From: Streptococcus penaeicida
GTDB taxonomy: Bacteria > Bacillota > Bacilli > Lactobacillales > Streptococcaceae
Reading direction: 5' to 3'
Assembly: GCF_002887775.1 (NCBI RefSeq)
Contig: NZ_LOCM01000024.1
Coordinates: 97,912-161,911, forward strand
DNA: 64,000 nucleotides
Shown here: piece by piece, positions 18,004 to 28,112 of the stretch
How the letters are laid out: every line of letters starts with the position of its first letter
How positions within the stretch are numbered: the stretch's first letter is position 1
Made by a program: the position numbers and the translations under genes
Notes under the pieces: generated by a model
The model's input: the letters and a program-made list of their open reading frames with translations, nothing else
Told to the model about the DNA's origin: nothing
Database searches by the model: none

Positions 18004-18707
18004 TACATTTCCTTTGTTAATATAATATCAGCAAAATTTTCACTTTGATAAACTCTTGCTACTTGCACCTTAATTAATTCTAAAGTTGCTAAAAATAAGG
18101 TAATAACCTCATTTAAGCTAGTACATTCTTGAAAAACTTCTGTCAATAAGACTTCTTTTTTAGAAGTTAATTTCCCTTCCAAGTGTTGCATCATATCTTC
18201 AATTCGAAAATCTTCCCGTTCAATAACCGTATGATTTTGCTTGAATTCTTCCTGCTTAACAGTCATGATTTTTGAGAAGGCTAAAAAGAGATCAGTGACA
18301 TTTTTATCTTCTTTTAAAACTGTATCTTCAAAAATGAGTTCTAACTTTGGTTTTGAGTAGTAAAGTGCTCTCTGGTCATGTTGTTTACCTAAAGCTTTAC
18401 TAAGTTCTTTAAAGCGACTGTATTCTTCAATTTTTGATAAGAGGTCAATTTCAGGATCATCTTCATCCGGCTCAGCTTCAACAATTTTGGGAAGGAGGCG
18501 ACGACTTTTTATCAACATGAGCTGACTAGCCATGACCATATATTCACCTGCAAGTTCAAGTTTCATAGCTTGTAAGGTTTCAATATAGGCAAGGTATTGC
18601 TCAATCACTTCTACAATTGGCACCTGATAAATATCCATCTGATATTTTGAAACCAAGTGAAGTAATAAATCCAGAGGTCCTTCAAAATCTTTTAATTTTA
18701 TATCCAT
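18003..18707 (-). CDS. scpA: Segregation and condensation protein A
   Basis: 234-residue kleisin subunit that bridges the SMC dimer. The N-terminal motif [21 protein letters not shown] (quoted in part, residues 6-25) binds the SMC neck, and the C-terminal winged helix (about 160-234) binds the other SMC head. Overlaps scpB by one base. Intact and of usual length. Confidence 0.95.
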   Translation of the reverse strand: MDIKLKDFEGPLDLLLHLVSKYQMDIYQVPIVEVIEQYLAYIETLQAMKLELAGEYMVMASQLMLIKSRRLLPKIVEAEPDEDDPEIDLLSKIEEYSRFKELSKALGKQHDQRALYYSKPKLELIFEDTVLKEDKNVTDLFLAFSKIMTVKQEEFKQNHTVIEREDFRIEDMMQHLEGKLTSKKEVLLTEVFQECTSLNEVITLFLATLELIKVQVARVYQSENFADIILTKEM

Positions 18708-19453
18708 TAGTCTTTAAAATACTTTTCTAGTGTTACAGGACTCTTCAATCCTAATTGCTGGCTAATCGCCAGAATTGATTTCCCTTTTGATTTTTCCTTC
18801 ATAATGAAATGCCTTCTTAAATCTTGGGCTGTCACTTCTTCTAAGTCTAGACTTTTTAGGAAGGCTTTTAGTTCCTTATAAAACCATTGCCGTGAAAATG
18901 GCTTCCCCTGATGATCAAACAAATAAACTTGCTTCTGATTAACAAAAATTTCCATTAATGGTAGTAATTTTTTGGGAATTTCTAAAACCCTTTGTTGTCT
19001 ATTTGTTTCAATTTTTACCATCTGCAAGTCTAACAGGCAATTTTCAACCTTTAAGTTTGCAATTTCATTGGGAAGTAAGCCTAACTCAAGAATTAATAAG
19101 GCAATTAATTGACCCCTTTTCTGTCCCGTTTCTTGCAAGAAATTTACAGACGTAATTGTATCAGTAAGCTCAGGTTTAGGTTTATCTTGTCTAATTATCT
19201 CGTCAATATGAAAATAAACATTTAAGTATGATATTTGATACAGAAAATAGAGAAATTGATTAACTGTTGAGAACTTTCGTCTTCTAGCAGCATCACTTAG
19301 TCCAGAAACCTCTAATTGATAGCGTCTCATTTTCTCTGAACTCATTTTCTCGTTAACAATATCAACAAATTGCAACAAATCATAACGGTAGGCTGATTTG
19401 CTTGCTATTGAAAGTTCTTTTGTGGCTAGAAATGTTTCAATTAAATCAATCAT
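18707..19453 (-). CDS. xerD: XerD-like tyrosine recombinase homologue, catalytic residues degenerate
   Basis: I start it at ATG 19453 ([14 protein letters not shown]), giving 248 residues; an upstream start has no ribosome binding site. The SAM-like N-terminal domain (about 1-100) and a shortened catalytic domain are present. However, the first catalytic Arg of the usual GLRxSE motif is replaced ([11 protein letters not shown]), the HxLR box reads QDLRRH, and the LGH box reads LGL. A tyrosine survives near the end (LEKYFKD). Streptococci resolve chromosome dimers with XerS, so this conserved gene in the scp operon probably has a non-recombinase role. It overlaps the CBS gene by eight bases. 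Confidence 0.82.
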   Translation of the reverse strand: MIDLIETFLATKELSIASKSAYRYDLLQFVDIVNEKMSSEKMRRYQLEVSGLSDAARRRKFSTVNQFLYFLYQISYLNVYFHIDEIIRQDKPKPELTDTITSVNFLQETGQKRGQLIALLILELGLLPNEIANLKVENCLLDLQMVKIETNRQQRVLEIPKKLLPLMEIFVNQKQVYLFDHQGKPFSRQWFYKELKAFLKSLDLEEVTAQDLRRHFIMKEKSKGKSILAISQQLGLKSPVTLEKYFKD

Positions 19454-19913
19454 GTTTTTTCTCAATGCTATAATCGTCGGTAAAATCATGGAGAAGACTA
19501 TTTAATGCTTTTAGAATTGATTTTCGAGTGATGATACCAACAAATAAGTTTTTCTCATTAACTACAGGTAAAAAAGGATAATCAACTAACTTATGCATGA
19601 TGTGTGTAAGACTTGAGGTCATTGGAATGGCTTCAATTTTTGTATTAACCATTTCACCGATGTCTGTCTGATTTAATTCCCAATCCGTCAATTGATTCTT
19701 AACTTGATAATTTAAAATATCAGAAATACTAATCGTTCCTCTATACTGGCGGTCCTTTGTCAATACAGGAACGCGGGAAAAACCATTATTTACTAATAAA
19801 AGCATGACATGATCAGAATTATGAGTATCAATAAAAATCGCTAAATCGTCTGCAGGAATTAAGTAGTTAACTAAATGTTGTAAAATAAAATCTTCAAATT
19901 CTTTTGCGATCAT
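19446..19913 (-). CDS. cbpB: CBS-domain protein, CbpB/YkuL-like
   Basis: 155-residue protein made of two CBS motifs (about 20-75 and 85-145) with no attached enzyme. The layout and the VPVLTKDRQYRGTISISDIL and FLPVVNEKNLFVGIITRKSIL segments match the YkuL/CbpB group, members of which bind cyclic-di-AMP in some Firmicutes. Nucleotide binding here is inferred from family. Tightly packed between a phosphoesterase gene and the xerD-like gene. Confidence 0.85.
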   Translation of the reverse strand: MIAKEFEDFILQHLVNYLIPADDLAIFIDTHNSDHVMLLLVNNGFSRVPVLTKDRQYRGTISISDILNYQVKNQLTDWELNQTDIGEMVNTKIEAIPMTSSLTHIMHKLVDYPFLPVVNEKNLFVGIITRKSILKALNSLLHDFTDDYSIEKKHD

Positions 19914-20431
19914 CGTTTAAATTCCTTAGACAAAGATGGGTATAGTTGATGCTCCCGATTATAGAAAGTGATTGAAAATTGATTATCATCAATCATCATT
20001 TTAACATAAAGTTTCTCATCTACTTCACCTCTTGGTAGTAAGAGACTTCCAGGATTAACAAAGAGTGTTTTTCCCATTTGCCAAGCTGCTGGTCTATGAA
20101 GGTGCCCATAGAGACAGATATCAGCCTGAGCTTCTTGGGCAAAATAATCTAATTTATCCCAGGTAAAATTGATTTGATAATGATGGCCATGTGTTTGAAC
20201 GATAGTTAGGTCATCTAGTCGAATGATATTATCTTGTGGATAGCCTTTATCATAATCACAATTTCCGCCAACAACATAAATACCTTGCCAGAGGGAATCC
20301 GAACTTTTGAGTTCAGAGTCTCCATTGTGAAAAATGGCATCCACTTTACCAAGATAGTGATTTTTAACAGATTCTACAATGTCACGGTCACCGTGAGAGT
20401 CACTCATTACAATTATCGTTTTGCTTGCCAT
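19910..20431 (-). CDS. Calcineurin-like metallophosphoesterase (YfcE/YsnB type)
   Basis: 173-residue metallophosphoesterase. Metal ligands are in MSDSHGD (residues 9-15), HNGDSE (about 35-40), VGGNCD (about 54-59), the THGHHY box near 80 and YGHLHRP near 109-115. Members hydrolyse phosphodiesters such as 2',3'-cNMP or bis-pNPP; the real substrate is unknown. Overlaps rdgB by 19 bases. Confidence 0.9.
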   Translation of the reverse strand: MASKTIIVMSDSHGDRDIVESVKNHYLGKVDAIFHNGDSELKSSDSLWQGIYVVGGNCDYDKGYPQDNIIRLDDLTIVQTHGHHYQINFTWDKLDYFAQEAQADICLYGHLHRPAAWQMGKTLFVNPGSLLLPRGEVDEKLYVKMMIDDNQFSITFYNREHQLYPSLSKEFKR

Positions 20432-21405
20432 GATGGAAATTCCTCCACTAACTTTTTAAAGGCTAAACCACGGTGAGAAATGCTATTCTTTTCGTCCGCG
20501 CTTAGCTCTGCAGAGTGTTTACCGGTTTCACCAACGATAAAGAGCGGATCATAGCCAAAGCCATTTTCCCCTTTAGGTTGGAATGCAATGTAGCCAGGCC
20601 AGTCAGCTTCGACTACTAAACTTTCCTTTCCTGGTGCAGCTACAACTAAGGTTGAATGAAACTGAGCCGAACGATCTTTTTGCTCAAAAACCATGGCTAA
20701 TTCATGCAATAATTTTGCATTATTTGCTTCATCAGTCGCATCTGGTCCAGAGAAACGAGCTGACCAAACACCGGGCATACCACCCAAAATATCAACTTTC
20801 AGGCCTGAGTCATCGGCGATAACCATTTTTCCAGTTAATTCTGAAATCGTTTCTGCTTTCAACCGAGCATTTTCTTCAAAGGTTACTCCAGTTTCGGCGA
20901 CTTCTGGTAATTCAGGATGGTCATTTAAGTCTTCAACTTCGTAGCCTAATTGACCAAACATTTTACGGAATTCTTCTGTCTTTCCTTTATTATGTGTTGC
21001 TATTAAGATTTTTTTCTCCATAGCAAGAGTGTCCATATTGAAGAAAGCTTTTAAGGGAAGTCCTTCTTCAGGCATGACCACCTCTAAAACCTGCTGGTTT
21101 TCACAAATGAGAAGGGCACCTTGATGTTCAAGAACTTCAAGATGTCGCCCTATTTCTTGATTAATCATCTCTAAGACAAATTGAACTAAAGCAAAATCTG
21201 AAGATTTTTTGATAACTGTGATTGTGTATCCATAATTTTCCCAGTCTTCTTCAATATCATTTGTGTTCAGAGGCGCCAGCTTAAGATTTAATGAGTTAAA
21301 GCGGTCACCAATTATATCATCTAAGGCGATGATGGTGTTATAGCCCTGCCATTTCCCAATAAACCAATTCTCATTATCTCTGTATTCGTAAATTTTTTCT
21401 GTCAT
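20413..21405 (-). CDS. rdgB: XTP/dITP diphosphatase RdgB with an extra N-terminal domain
   Basis: About 330 residues from ATG 21405, which overlaps the murI stop as ATGA. The C-terminal 200 residues are the Ham1/RdgB house-cleaning pyrophosphatase, with [35 protein letters not shown] (quoted in part) and [10 protein letters not shown]. It hydrolyses dITP and XTP to keep them out of DNA. Residues 1 to about 128 are an additional domain ([14 protein letters not shown] onward) typical of streptococcal RdgB and without a known role. A second ATG lies at the domain junction ([11 protein letters not shown]), so a short form could also be made. Confidence 0.92.
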   Translation of the reverse strand: MTEKIYEYRDNENWFIGKWQGYNTIIALDDIIGDRFNSLNLKLAPLNTNDIEEDWENYGYTITVIKKSSDFALVQFVLEMINQEIGRHLEVLEHQGALLICENQQVLEVVMPEEGLPLKAFFNMDTLAMEKKILIATHNKGKTEEFRKMFGQLGYEVEDLNDHPELPEVAETGVTFEENARLKAETISELTGKMVIADDSGLKVDILGGMPGVWSARFSGPDATDEANNAKLLHELAMVFEQKDRSAQFHSTLVVAAPGKESLVVEADWPGYIAFQPKGENGFGYDPLFIVGETGKHSAELSADEKNSISHRGLAFKKLVEEFPSWQAKR

Positions 21406-22196
21406 AAGCTTATGTGCTCCACATGTATTTCTTCTTTTAACCAAGAATTAGCAATGATTTGAAAGCTATCAATCCCTGCTGTTGTGTAATAAGTATGGTC
21501 TAAGTCACGCTCAGTTCGACTAGCATTAATTTGAAAGTAATTTAGGAGGACTGAGATATCACGAACGCACTCAGCACCACTATCAATTAGAGTCACTTTT
21601 GGGCCCATTACATTTTGTATAATAGGGCGTAATAAAGGATAATGGGTACAGCCTAAAACTAAGGTATCAACTTTTCCAACTAATGGTGCCAACGTCTCAT
21701 AGACAACTTTTTTGGCAACACTTGAACCAGTCTCATTTGATTCAACAATTGGAACAAATTTAGGACAGGCCAAGCTTTGAACAGCAACTTGAGGCGCCAG
21801 AAGTTGAATTTTTTGCCGGTAAATATCTGAACTAACCGTCATTGGTGTGCCAATAACCCCTACCTTACCGTTTCTTGTTGCTTTAATAGCAGCGCTAGAA
21901 CCAGGGAGGATCACGCCTAAAACAGGTATGTCTAAGGCTTCTTTGACTTCTTCCCAGGCAACAGCTGTCGCTGTATTACAAGCAAAGACAATCATCTTAA
22001 CATTTTTAGTCAGTAAGAAATTAACTAATTCCCATGTATATTCTCTAATTTGCTCTGCTGGTCTTGGACCATAAGGAGCCCGTGCAGAATCACCTACATA
22101 AACAATTTGCTCGTAGGGCAATTGCCGTCTTAACTCTCGGACAACTGTTAAACCACCAACCCCTGAATCCAAAAAACCTATCGGTCTATTATCCAT
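21402..22196 (-). CDS. murI: Glutamate racemase
   Basis: 264-residue enzyme that supplies D-glutamate for peptidoglycan. The two catalytic cysteines are Cys73 (VFACNTATA) and Cys183 (GCTHYPLL), with the [13 protein letters not shown] opening and the SARAPYG loop. First gene of a compact run to scpB. A terminator-like hairpin at 22226-22258 lies 30 bases before its start. Confidence 0.96.
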   Translation of the reverse strand: MDNRPIGFLDSGVGGLTVVRELRRQLPYEQIVYVGDSARAPYGPRPAEQIREYTWELVNFLLTKNVKMIVFACNTATAVAWEEVKEALDIPVLGVILPGSSAAIKATRNGKVGVIGTPMTVSSDIYRQKIQLLAPQVAVQSLACPKFVPIVESNETGSSVAKKVVYETLAPLVGKVDTLVLGCTHYPLLRPIIQNVMGPKVTLIDSGAECVRDISVLLNYFQINASRTERDLDHTYYTTAGIDSFQIIANSWLKEEIHVEHISL

Positions 22197-22225
22197 TTTT
22201 ACTACTTCCTAATTGACACGAAAAA

Positions 22226-22258
22226 AACTCAGCCGCAAGTCGCCAACTGAGCTTTTTT
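22226..22258 (-). terminator. Terminator between yneF and murI
   Basis: Minus strand arms CTCAG and CTGAG with added inner pairing, flanked by A-runs and T-runs on both sides (AAAAAAAGCTCAG, CTGAGTTTTTTT). It is 112 bases after the yneF stop but only 30 before murI. An eight-base repeat TGAACAGT/ACTGTTCA also sits in the stretch between, so this could be a leader attenuator for murI instead. Confidence 0.7.
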
Positions 22259-22369
22259 TCCAACTCTGAACAGTTGACACTACCTCTCGAAAATAAAAAG
22301 TTTACAAGCGTCTTATTGCAATGACTGTTCACAAGGCCATAAGTAATTGTAGAACAACTCAAATGACAA

Positions 22370-22609
22370 TTATTTTCCTTTAGCTGCAGCAGCCTTAGAT
22401 TGTTTAACGATATTACGGTAGGTTTGTTGGATTTTTGCTTCGCTAGGTTTTTGGCCCATTTGGCTCATCATTTCACGGATAGCTTCCGGTGTTAAACGTG
22501 GATGTTCACCCAATTCTTTTTCAATTTGTTTGCGGGCAATAAACATACCACCAAATAAACCACCTGCAAGTGCGACAATTATTAATAAAATCCATAAAGT
22601 TGTTGACAT
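22370..22609 (-). CDS. yneF: YneF family (UPF0154) small membrane protein
   Basis: 79 residues: one N-terminal membrane helix (about 4-25, [20 protein letters not shown] in part) and a basic cytosolic tail containing the family motif [22 protein letters not shown] (quoted in part) and KQSKAAA at the end. Function unknown. Highly conserved in Firmicutes. Monocistronic. Confidence 0.92.
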   Translation of the reverse strand: MSTTLWILLIIVALAGGLFGGMFIARKQIEKELGEHPRLTPEAIREMMSQMGQKPSEAKIQQTYRNIVKQSKAAAAKGK

Positions 22610-22702
22610 TTTCTTTGAATTCTCCTAGTTTTTTATTCCACTCATTATACCAAAATTATTGCTTTTATACAAATGACATTTGCTCTTTGGACTAGACGGA
22701 TT

Positions 22703-23940
22703 TTAGAAATCAAATCCTCTGATTGTGGCAAAATAGTCCTCCGCTACCTCGGCCCGTCTAATCAGTCTGGCCTGTCCATTTTCCTGTAAGAGGATTTCTG
22801 CCGACCGCAGACGACCGTTATATTGGTAGCCCATTGAGAATCCATGAGCTCCTGTATCATGAATAACCAATAAGTCATTTGGTCGAACTTGAGGGAGAGA
22901 ACGATCTTTGGCAAATTTATCGTTGTTTTCACATAAAGAGCAACAACATCGACTATTTCAATGCCTCCATCAGGATTTGAAAGATTTGTAATGTGGTGAT
23001 AAGAGCCATACATGGCTGGTCTCAGCAAGTTAACAGCTGAGGCATCAACACCCACATATTTTTTGTAGGTTTCTTTACGATGAAGGACTTTGGTTATTAA
23101 ATGACCATGTGGTGCTAACATAAAGCGTCCTAACTCTGTGTATAGAGCAATATGACCCAAGCCATTTTCTCCTAGGATAGCATCATAGACTTCTTTGACG
23201 CCTTGGCCAATAATTGCAATATCGTTGGCAACTTCTTCTGGTCGATAATTGACACCAATCCCACCAGATAAGTTGATGAAATCTAAGGAAATCCCTAAGT
23301 CATTTTTGATATCAACTGCCAATTGAAAGAGTTCTTTAGCTAATTCTGGGTAGTAATCATTGGTAACCGTGTTTGAGGCTAGAAAGGAGTGAATGCCTAA
23401 GGAAGAAACACCTTTTTCTTTGAGTTCTGATAGTCCTCTATAAAGCTGAGCTTTTGTCATGCCAAACTTTGAGTCTTGGGGATGATCCATGATTTCGGTA
23501 CCTAACGCGAAGACACCTCCGGGATTATACCTTAAAGAAAGACGGTCAGGCAGGTCGATGACCTCTTCTAGGAAAGCAATTTGTTCGTAAGCATCTAAAT
23601 TAATTGTTGCTCCAATAGACTGTGCATATTGATATTCTCGCGCTGGGGTATTGTTTGATGAAAACATGATGTCGCTAAACCCAAGTTCCTTACTCATCAT
23701 TAATTCCACTTCCGTTGCACAATCCACCCCGCAATTTTCTTCTTGTAAGATCTTTAATATAGCTGGTGTCGGAGTAGCTTTAACCGCGAAATATTCTTTG
23801 AAACCCGGATTCCAGGCAAAGGCTTGATTAAGTGCACGCGCTTTTTCGCGGATTCCTTTTTCATCATAAAGATGAAATGGCGTTGGGTAATCTTGGCAAA
23901 TATCCTCTAAAGCTTCTAAACTGATAAATGGTTCTTTCAT
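22703..23940 (-). pseudogene. lysA: Diaminopimelate decarboxylase LysA, single-base frameshift near the C-terminus
   Basis: PLP-dependent fold-type III decarboxylase, last step of lysine synthesis (meso-DAP to lysine). The start is ATG 23940 (MKEPFISLEAL). Visible motifs: AVKAT with the PLP lysine near residue 49, SGGIGV near 230 and ELGR. After VDVV the frame slips and would stop at about 22762. Restoring one C at 22940-22941 (plus strand) gives VVGSLCENNDKFAKDR and the conserved C-terminus ending at 22703, 412 residues. The cysteine of the CENND box and the dimer-contributed active-site residues lie beyond the slip, so the short product would be inactive. Confidence 0.87.
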
Positions 23941-24000
23941 AGCTATTCTCCGAATTTTCAAAATATTAGAGTAAGTATACCACAAGTTTGCTCATTAAGA

Positions 24001-24038
24001 TAGAATAACAACTAGCCTCTAAAAGAGACTAGTTGTTT
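24001..24038 (-). terminator. Hairpin after the BI-1 gene
   Basis: Fourteen-base arms at 24007-24020 and 24024-24037 (AACAACTAGCCTCT against AGAGACTAGTTGTT, one wobble pair on the minus strand). The U-tract is poor (ATTCTA), so termination may be leaky. Confidence 0.6.
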
Positions 24039-24046
24039 TGTAACTA

Positions 24047-24735
24047 TTAATCGTTGCGGCCAAAGATGCGAAGCAAGCTGATAAATAAGTTAATAAAGTC
24101 TAAGTATAGGCTTAATGCCATTGAAATAGCCCAACCATCATTAACCTGACCATTTGTAGCTTGATAAACTGTTTTAATTCTATTATTGTCAACTGCAATT
24201 AAACCAGAGAAAATGAAAACTGAAACAATAGAAATGATAAAGTTCATGCCTCCACTTCCCATGAAAATGTTAACCACACTGGCAATAATAATTCCAATGA
24301 GGGCTGCCATTAGGCTTTACGGAAGCCAGACAAATCTTTTTTGACAAAGATACCAATCATTGACATGGCGAAGAAAACAGCTGCCGATGAGACAAAAGCT
24401 TGAAAAACTGTTGTTTGCGTATAAACAGCAATAATAAAGCTAAGCGTAAAGCCATTTAAAGCTGAATAGAATAAAAACAAAGGTAAGGCCATTGGCGTGT
24501 TACGGTTTGCTGCTGCACTTGCTACAAAGACTAAGACAAGTTCTAGGATTATGGCTCCATAATAGATAAAAGGGTGGTTGGCAATAATAGCAAACATGTT
24601 ATCTCTAAAAGGATAGAGCATTAGGAATGAGACAAAGCCTGATAAAGCTACGCCCATTCCAACTAGGCCATAAATTTTGGCAAAGAATCGGTTAAGTCCC
24701 GAATCTGTTTCGGTATAAATTAAATGATCGTTCAT
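24047..24735 (-). pseudogene. Bax inhibitor-1 (BI-1/YbhL) family membrane protein, single-base frameshift
   Basis: 229-residue protein with seven hydrophobic segments when repaired. The first frame (start 24735, [20 protein letters not shown]) ends at GFRKA-stop at 24310; the second begins [17 protein letters not shown] directly. Restoring CCC for CC (plus-strand GG at 24313-24314) joins them. Bacterial BI-1 proteins are pH-sensitive calcium leak channels in characterised cases. Broken, the last three segments are lost. Confidence 0.86.
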
Positions 24736-24755
24736 AGTAAATTCTCCTCTTATCT

Positions 24756-25265
24756 TTATCGATTATGACTATTTAAGGTTTTCCGTTTAAAAAAACGACG
24801 ATTGGCCCAACGATTACGCATTGGTGTTGCAGCTTCCTTTACTGCCCAATACTTATCAACCATGGTTACGATATAACTTTCACGATATTTGGGAAAAGCT
24901 ACTGTGGCTCCCCACATATGTTTCAAAATGATATCTTCTTCCCGTTGATTAATATCCGTCAATTTTTTGGCATTTCGTAATGCAATACGCGGATGAACCC
25001 ATGCATGGCTTTTATTAAATTTGGTAATACGCCAATCATAGTAAAAGAAATCGTGAAGTAAGCCTCCACGAGCTGTACTTTTAGCATCCCAGCCAAATTT
25101 TTTTGCTAACTTATAACTGGTATAGGCTACATTGATTGAATGTTCCAATCGGGTAGAATGATGGTGTTGAACAATTGATTCTAATTTTTGGAAGCGGGGA
25201 TGGTCAATTAGGTGTCCAACGTGTTCCATAAATTCGCGGTCATTAGTATAATCCATAATTATCAC
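24756..25265 (-). CDS. HD-domain hydrolase
   Basis: 169-residue soluble protein with an HD fold: [21 protein letters not shown] (quoted in part) at about 34-53, the [12 protein letters not shown] metal box at about 67-78, then the HAWVHPR and HMWG helices. Metal-dependent phosphohydrolase of unknown substrate. A nearer start at the fourth codon (MDYTNDREF) is possible. Lies between the BI-1 gene and an RNA methyltransferase gene on the same strand. Confidence 0.83.
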   Translation of the reverse strand: MIIMDYTNDREFMEHVGHLIDHPRFQKLESIVQHHHSTRLEHSINVAYTSYKLAKKFGWDAKSTARGGLLHDFFYYDWRITKFNKSHAWVHPRIALRNAKKLTDINQREEDIILKHMWGATVAFPKYRESYIVTMVDKYWAVKEAATPMRNRWANRRFFKRKTLNSHNR

Positions 25266-25292
25266 CTCGTGTAGGTATTATAACATATTCCC

Positions 25293-26030
25293 TTAAATCA
25301 AGCTGAAAATGACAATTCCTGCAGCGACAGCCACGTTTAGACTTTCTGCTTGACCAGGCATGTTTATATGGACCAGCTGACTAGCCAGCTCGGCCATTTC
25401 ACCACTAATCCCTTGACCCTCGTTCCCCATGACGAGTACAAAATCTGAGTAAGAAGGGAGTTCTTTATAGTCAACAGACTTATTGGATAGGGTTGTGGCT
25501 AAAATGGACATGCCTTGTGCCTTAATCTCTTGACAAAAGTCATAGACATTAGTTCGCCAGATAGGTAAATGAAAATGGCTACCTTGCATGGATCTTAGTG
25601 TTTTTTGATTATAGATATCAGCTGACTTTTCAGAAAGGATAACGCCATCGAATTGCGCAGCATCCGCAGTCCTTATCATAGTCCCTAAGTTACCAGGATC
25701 CTGAACATCTTCAAGGAGTAAAAATTTTCCTTTGGCAAGTTTTGGTAGCACTTCTTTACGCATAGCAACTTCTACAATTATACCTTGGGGACTTGGGGAT
25801 TCTGTTAACTCTTTCAAGACTTCTGGCGTCACCAAATAGACATTGTTTTGTTCATTTATCTGGTCTTTCATTTCCTCAAGAACAAAAATTTTAAGGATTT
25901 GATGTTGTGCAGCTTTAGCTTCTTGGTAAAGATGCCAGCCCTCAATGAGATAAGAGTTTTTTCGATGTTTTTTTTGCAAGAGCTTTTTAGCTTCTTTAAT
26001 GGTTGGATTTGCTTTAGAACTTATTTTCAT
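25293..26030 (-). CDS. TrmH/SpoU family RNA 2'-O-methyltransferase (YsgA-like)
   Basis: 245 residues. The N-terminal substrate-binding domain (about 1-95) includes KEAKKLLQKKHRKNSYLIEGWHL in part. The SPOUT domain carries LLEDVQDPGNLGTMIRTADA (about 107-126), LVMGNEGQGIS (near 197) and INMPGQAESLNVAVAAGI (near 220). It probably methylates 23S rRNA; the position is not known from sequence. Divergent from acyP. Confidence 0.88.
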   Translation of the reverse strand: MKISSKANPTIKEAKKLLQKKHRKNSYLIEGWHLYQEAKAAQHQILKIFVLEEMKDQINEQNNVYLVTPEVLKELTESPSPQGIIVEVAMRKEVLPKLAKGKFLLLEDVQDPGNLGTMIRTADAAQFDGVILSEKSADIYNQKTLRSMQGSHFHLPIWRTNVYDFCQEIKAQGMSILATTLSNKSVDYKELPSYSDFVLVMGNEGQGISGEMAELASQLVHINMPGQAESLNVAVAAGIVIFSLI

Positions 26031-26103
26031 AGCTCTATTATATCATACCTTCCTGAAGACCTGATTTCAGGCACTTGGTTTTTCTTTTTGGAAAGAAATA
26101 TTG

Positions 26104-26112
26104 TGTTATAAT
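26104..26112 (+). promoter_or_regulatory. acyP promoter (extended -10)
   Basis: TGTTATAAT at 26104-26112, with only a weak T-rich -35 region. The acyP start is 22 bases downstream. Confidence 0.55.
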
Positions 26113-26133
26113 ATGAAAGAAGGAGGCTTAAGG

Positions 26134-26412
26134 ATGAAAAAAGTTCGCATGATTGTTTCTGGTAAAGTTCAGGGTGTTGGCTTTCGGTATTCAACCTACG
26201 CTCTCGCACTACAGATAGGTGATATTCGTGGTCGCGTATGGAATAATGACGATGGCACAGTTGAAATTCTGGCCCAATCTGATAACTCTCAAAAGATGGC
26301 TAAATTTATTCAAGAAATTCGTAAAGGACCCTCCAAATGGGCTAAAGTCACTTATGTCGATGTCAAGATGGATAATTTTCAAGACTATGATGACTTTAAA
26401 ATGACCAATTAA
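26134..26412 (+). CDS. acyP: Acylphosphatase
   Basis: 92-residue acylphosphatase from ATG 26134, chosen because AGGAGG lies seven bases upstream; an earlier start would pass through the ribosome binding site. Catalytic Arg and Asn are in the motif SGKVQGVGFRYSTY (about residues 8-21) and RGRVWNNDDGTVEI (near 34-47). It hydrolyses acyl phosphates such as acetyl or carbamoyl phosphate. It is followed 82 bases later by yidC on the same strand. Confidence 0.93.
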   Translation: MKKVRMIVSGKVQGVGFRYSTYALALQIGDIRGRVWNNDDGTVEILAQSDNSQKMAKFIQEIRKGPSKWAKVTYVDVKMDNFQDYDDFKMTN

Positions 26413-26494
26413 AAATCAGCCTGTGGAAGTATTGTTAAATTGCCAAAAAAAAAGTAAAATAGATAGGTATATTAAAAATTAAAGGAAAATCACA

Positions 26495-27424
26495 TTGAAA
26501 ATTAAATTAAATCGCATACTCTTTTCTGGTATGGCATTATCTATTCTGTTTACTTTAACAGGCTGTGTCAGCAGAGATAAACAAGGAAATCCTAAAGGAA
26601 TTATTTGGGATATGCTAGGTAAGCCAATGTCCCACTTTATTGAGTACTTTGCAAATAACATGGGCTTAGGTTTTGGTTTGGCAATCATCATCGTTACCAT
26701 TATCGTCCGTACCATCATTCTTCCATTAGGATTATATCAATCACAAAAGGCAAGCTACCAATCAGAGAAGATGGCTTACTTGAAACCTGTTTTTGATCCA
26801 ATCAATCAACGCATGAAAAATGCGACAACACAAGAAGAAAAATTTGCTGCCCAATCAGAATTAATGGCTGCCCAAAAAGAAAATGGCATCAACATGCTTG
26901 GTGGCATGGGATGTCTGCCATTGTTAATTCAAATGCCCTTCTTCTCCGCAATGTATTTTGCAGCTCTTCATACAAAAGGGATTTCAACATCTACATTTAT
27001 GGGGATTGACCTAGGTAGTCGTAGCTTAGTTCTAACTGCAATTATCGCAGTACTTTACTTCTTCCAATCATGGTTATCAATGCAAGCTGTTGATGAAGCA
27101 CAAAGACAACAGATGAAAACAATGATGTACACCATGCCAATCATGATGATTTTCATGACAATGAGCTTACCAGCAGGTGTTGGACTCTATTGGTTGGTCG
27201 GTGGTTTCTTCAGTATCATCCAACAATTAATCACAACTTACCTGATTAAACCTCGTCTTCGTAAGCAAATTGCTGAAGAATTTGAAAAAAATCCTCCGAA
27301 AGTCGGAAAAGCTAATCAAAACCGAAAAGATGTTACCCCTGCAAAAGCAAGTAATTCTATTCCTCAAAATACTCGTCCTAATAAGTCAAACCGAAATGCC
27401 GGTAAACAAAAACGACGTAAATAA
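26495..27424 (+). CDS. yidC: Membrane protein insertase YidC/Oxa1 (lipoprotein type)
   Basis: 309-residue insertase for inner-membrane proteins. It starts with TTG at 26495 behind AAAGGA. The signal peptide ends in a lipobox, LTGC-V (Cys at about 24). The Oxa1 core spans about 50-255, with the hydrophilic-groove arginine in [16 protein letters not shown] (about 71-86), the coiled cytosolic hairpin (about 95-130) and five membrane segments. The tail is strongly basic (residues 260-309, ending KQKRRK), which in streptococci contacts the ribosome. Intact. Streptococci carry two YidC paralogues and this could be either. Confidence 0.93.
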   Translation: MKIKLNRILFSGMALSILFTLTGCVSRDKQGNPKGIIWDMLGKPMSHFIEYFANNMGLGFGLAIIIVTIIVRTIILPLGLYQSQKASYQSEKMAYLKPVFDPINQRMKNATTQEEKFAAQSELMAAQKENGINMLGGMGCLPLLIQMPFFSAMYFAALHTKGISTSTFMGIDLGSRSLVLTAIIAVLYFFQSWLSMQAVDEAQRQQMKTMMYTMPIMMIFMTMSLPAGVGLYWLVGGFFSIIQQLITTYLIKPRLRKQIAEEFEKNPPKVGKANQNRKDVTPAKASNSIPQNTRPNKSNRNAGKQKRRK

Positions 27425-27427
27425 CCT

Positions 27428-27471
27428 TAAAAAGCCTTCACGCTAGAAAGTGAAGGCTTTTAGCTTTCTTA
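27428..27471 (+). terminator. yidC terminator
   Basis: Arms AAAAGCCTTCAC (27430-27441) and GTGAAGGCTTTT (27450-27461) with an eight-base loop, then TAGCTTTCTT. Five bases after the yidC stop. Confidence 0.88.
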
Positions 27472-27528
27472 TTTTCACCGTAGCGATGAATATTAATGAA
27501 AATGTTTTTCACTTATTTATTTAAGCAA

Positions 27529-27552
27529 AATAAAAAGCGCTGAATTCAGCAA
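27529..27552 (-). terminator. greA terminator
   Basis: Short perfect palindrome GCTGAATTCAGC (27539-27550) followed on the minus strand by GCTTTTTATTTT. Six bases beyond the greA stop. Confidence 0.65.
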
Positions 27553-27557
27553 CCTTC

Positions 27558-28040
27558 TTATTTTGTTTTTTCAACACTAACAATTTCAACTTCATATGTT
27601 GTTGCAGGTGAAACGATTTGAGCCTTATCACCTTTTTTCTTACCGATTAAGGCTTGAGCAATTGGACTTTCATTTGAAATTTTTCCTGAGAAGATATCTG
27701 CTCCAGCAGATCCCACAATATGATAAGTATCTTTATCATTTGTACCAACTTCTTGAACGACAACTGTTTTACCGATTGCAACTTCGTCTTTTGCAACTGC
27801 ATCTGAATCAATAATTTCTGCAAAACGAATTTTTGTTTCGAGCGTAGAGATTTGCCCTTCAACAAAAGCTTGTTCATCTTTAGCAGCGTCATATTCAGAG
27901 TTCTCTGATAAGTCACCATAAGAACGGGCAATTTTAATCCGTTCAACAACTTCTGGACGTCGAACTAATTTTAACTCTTCTAATTCTTTTTCTAATTGTT
28001 CTTTTTCAATTTCCGTCATTGGATAAGTTTTTTCAGCCAT
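27558..28040 (-). CDS. greA: Transcription elongation factor GreA
   Basis: 160 residues from ATG 28040 ([20 protein letters not shown]). The N-terminal coiled coil (about 1-75) carries the acidic tip [20 protein letters not shown] (residues 44-63), whose Asp/Glu pair coordinates Mg in the polymerase to trigger transcript cleavage. The C-terminal domain (about 80-158) is FKBP-like, ending [14 protein letters not shown] and EIVSVEK. Rescues backtracked RNA polymerase. Follows mltG as usual in streptococci. Confidence 0.97.
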   Translation of the reverse strand: MAEKTYPMTEIEKEQLEKELEELKLVRRPEVVERIKIARSYGDLSENSEYDAAKDEQAFVEGQISTLETKIRFAEIIDSDAVAKDEVAIGKTVVVQEVGTNDKDTYHIVGSAGADIFSGKISNESPIAQALIGKKKGDKAQIVSPATTYEVEIVSVEKTK

Positions 28041-28073
28041 TTTTTTCTCTTTTCTATATATTAAAGTATTCAG

Positions 28074-28112
28074 AAATACAAACATGATGCCACAGGCATC
28101 ATGTTTGTATTT
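28074..28112 (-). terminator. 18-bp inverted repeat between mltG and greA
   Basis: Perfect 18-base arms (28074-28091 and 28095-28112) separated by only three bases. The left arm begins AAATACAAACATG. It abuts the mltG stop codon (28112-28114). The tract after the stem on the minus strand is CTGAATAC rather than U-rich, so if it terminates mltG it does so using the stem's own GTATTT end. It may instead be an mRNA stabiliser or a partial read-through point into greA. Confidence 0.6.

Noticed and set aside
22226..22331. Riboswitch for murI
   Set aside because: A terminator and an eight-base inverted repeat are present but no promoter fits, and the layout is equally explained as the yneF terminator; not enough to claim.
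26101..26133. Longer acyP start (extra 11 residues)
   Set aside because: The extension would place the ribosome binding site inside the coding region and overlap the -10; the family start is at 26134.
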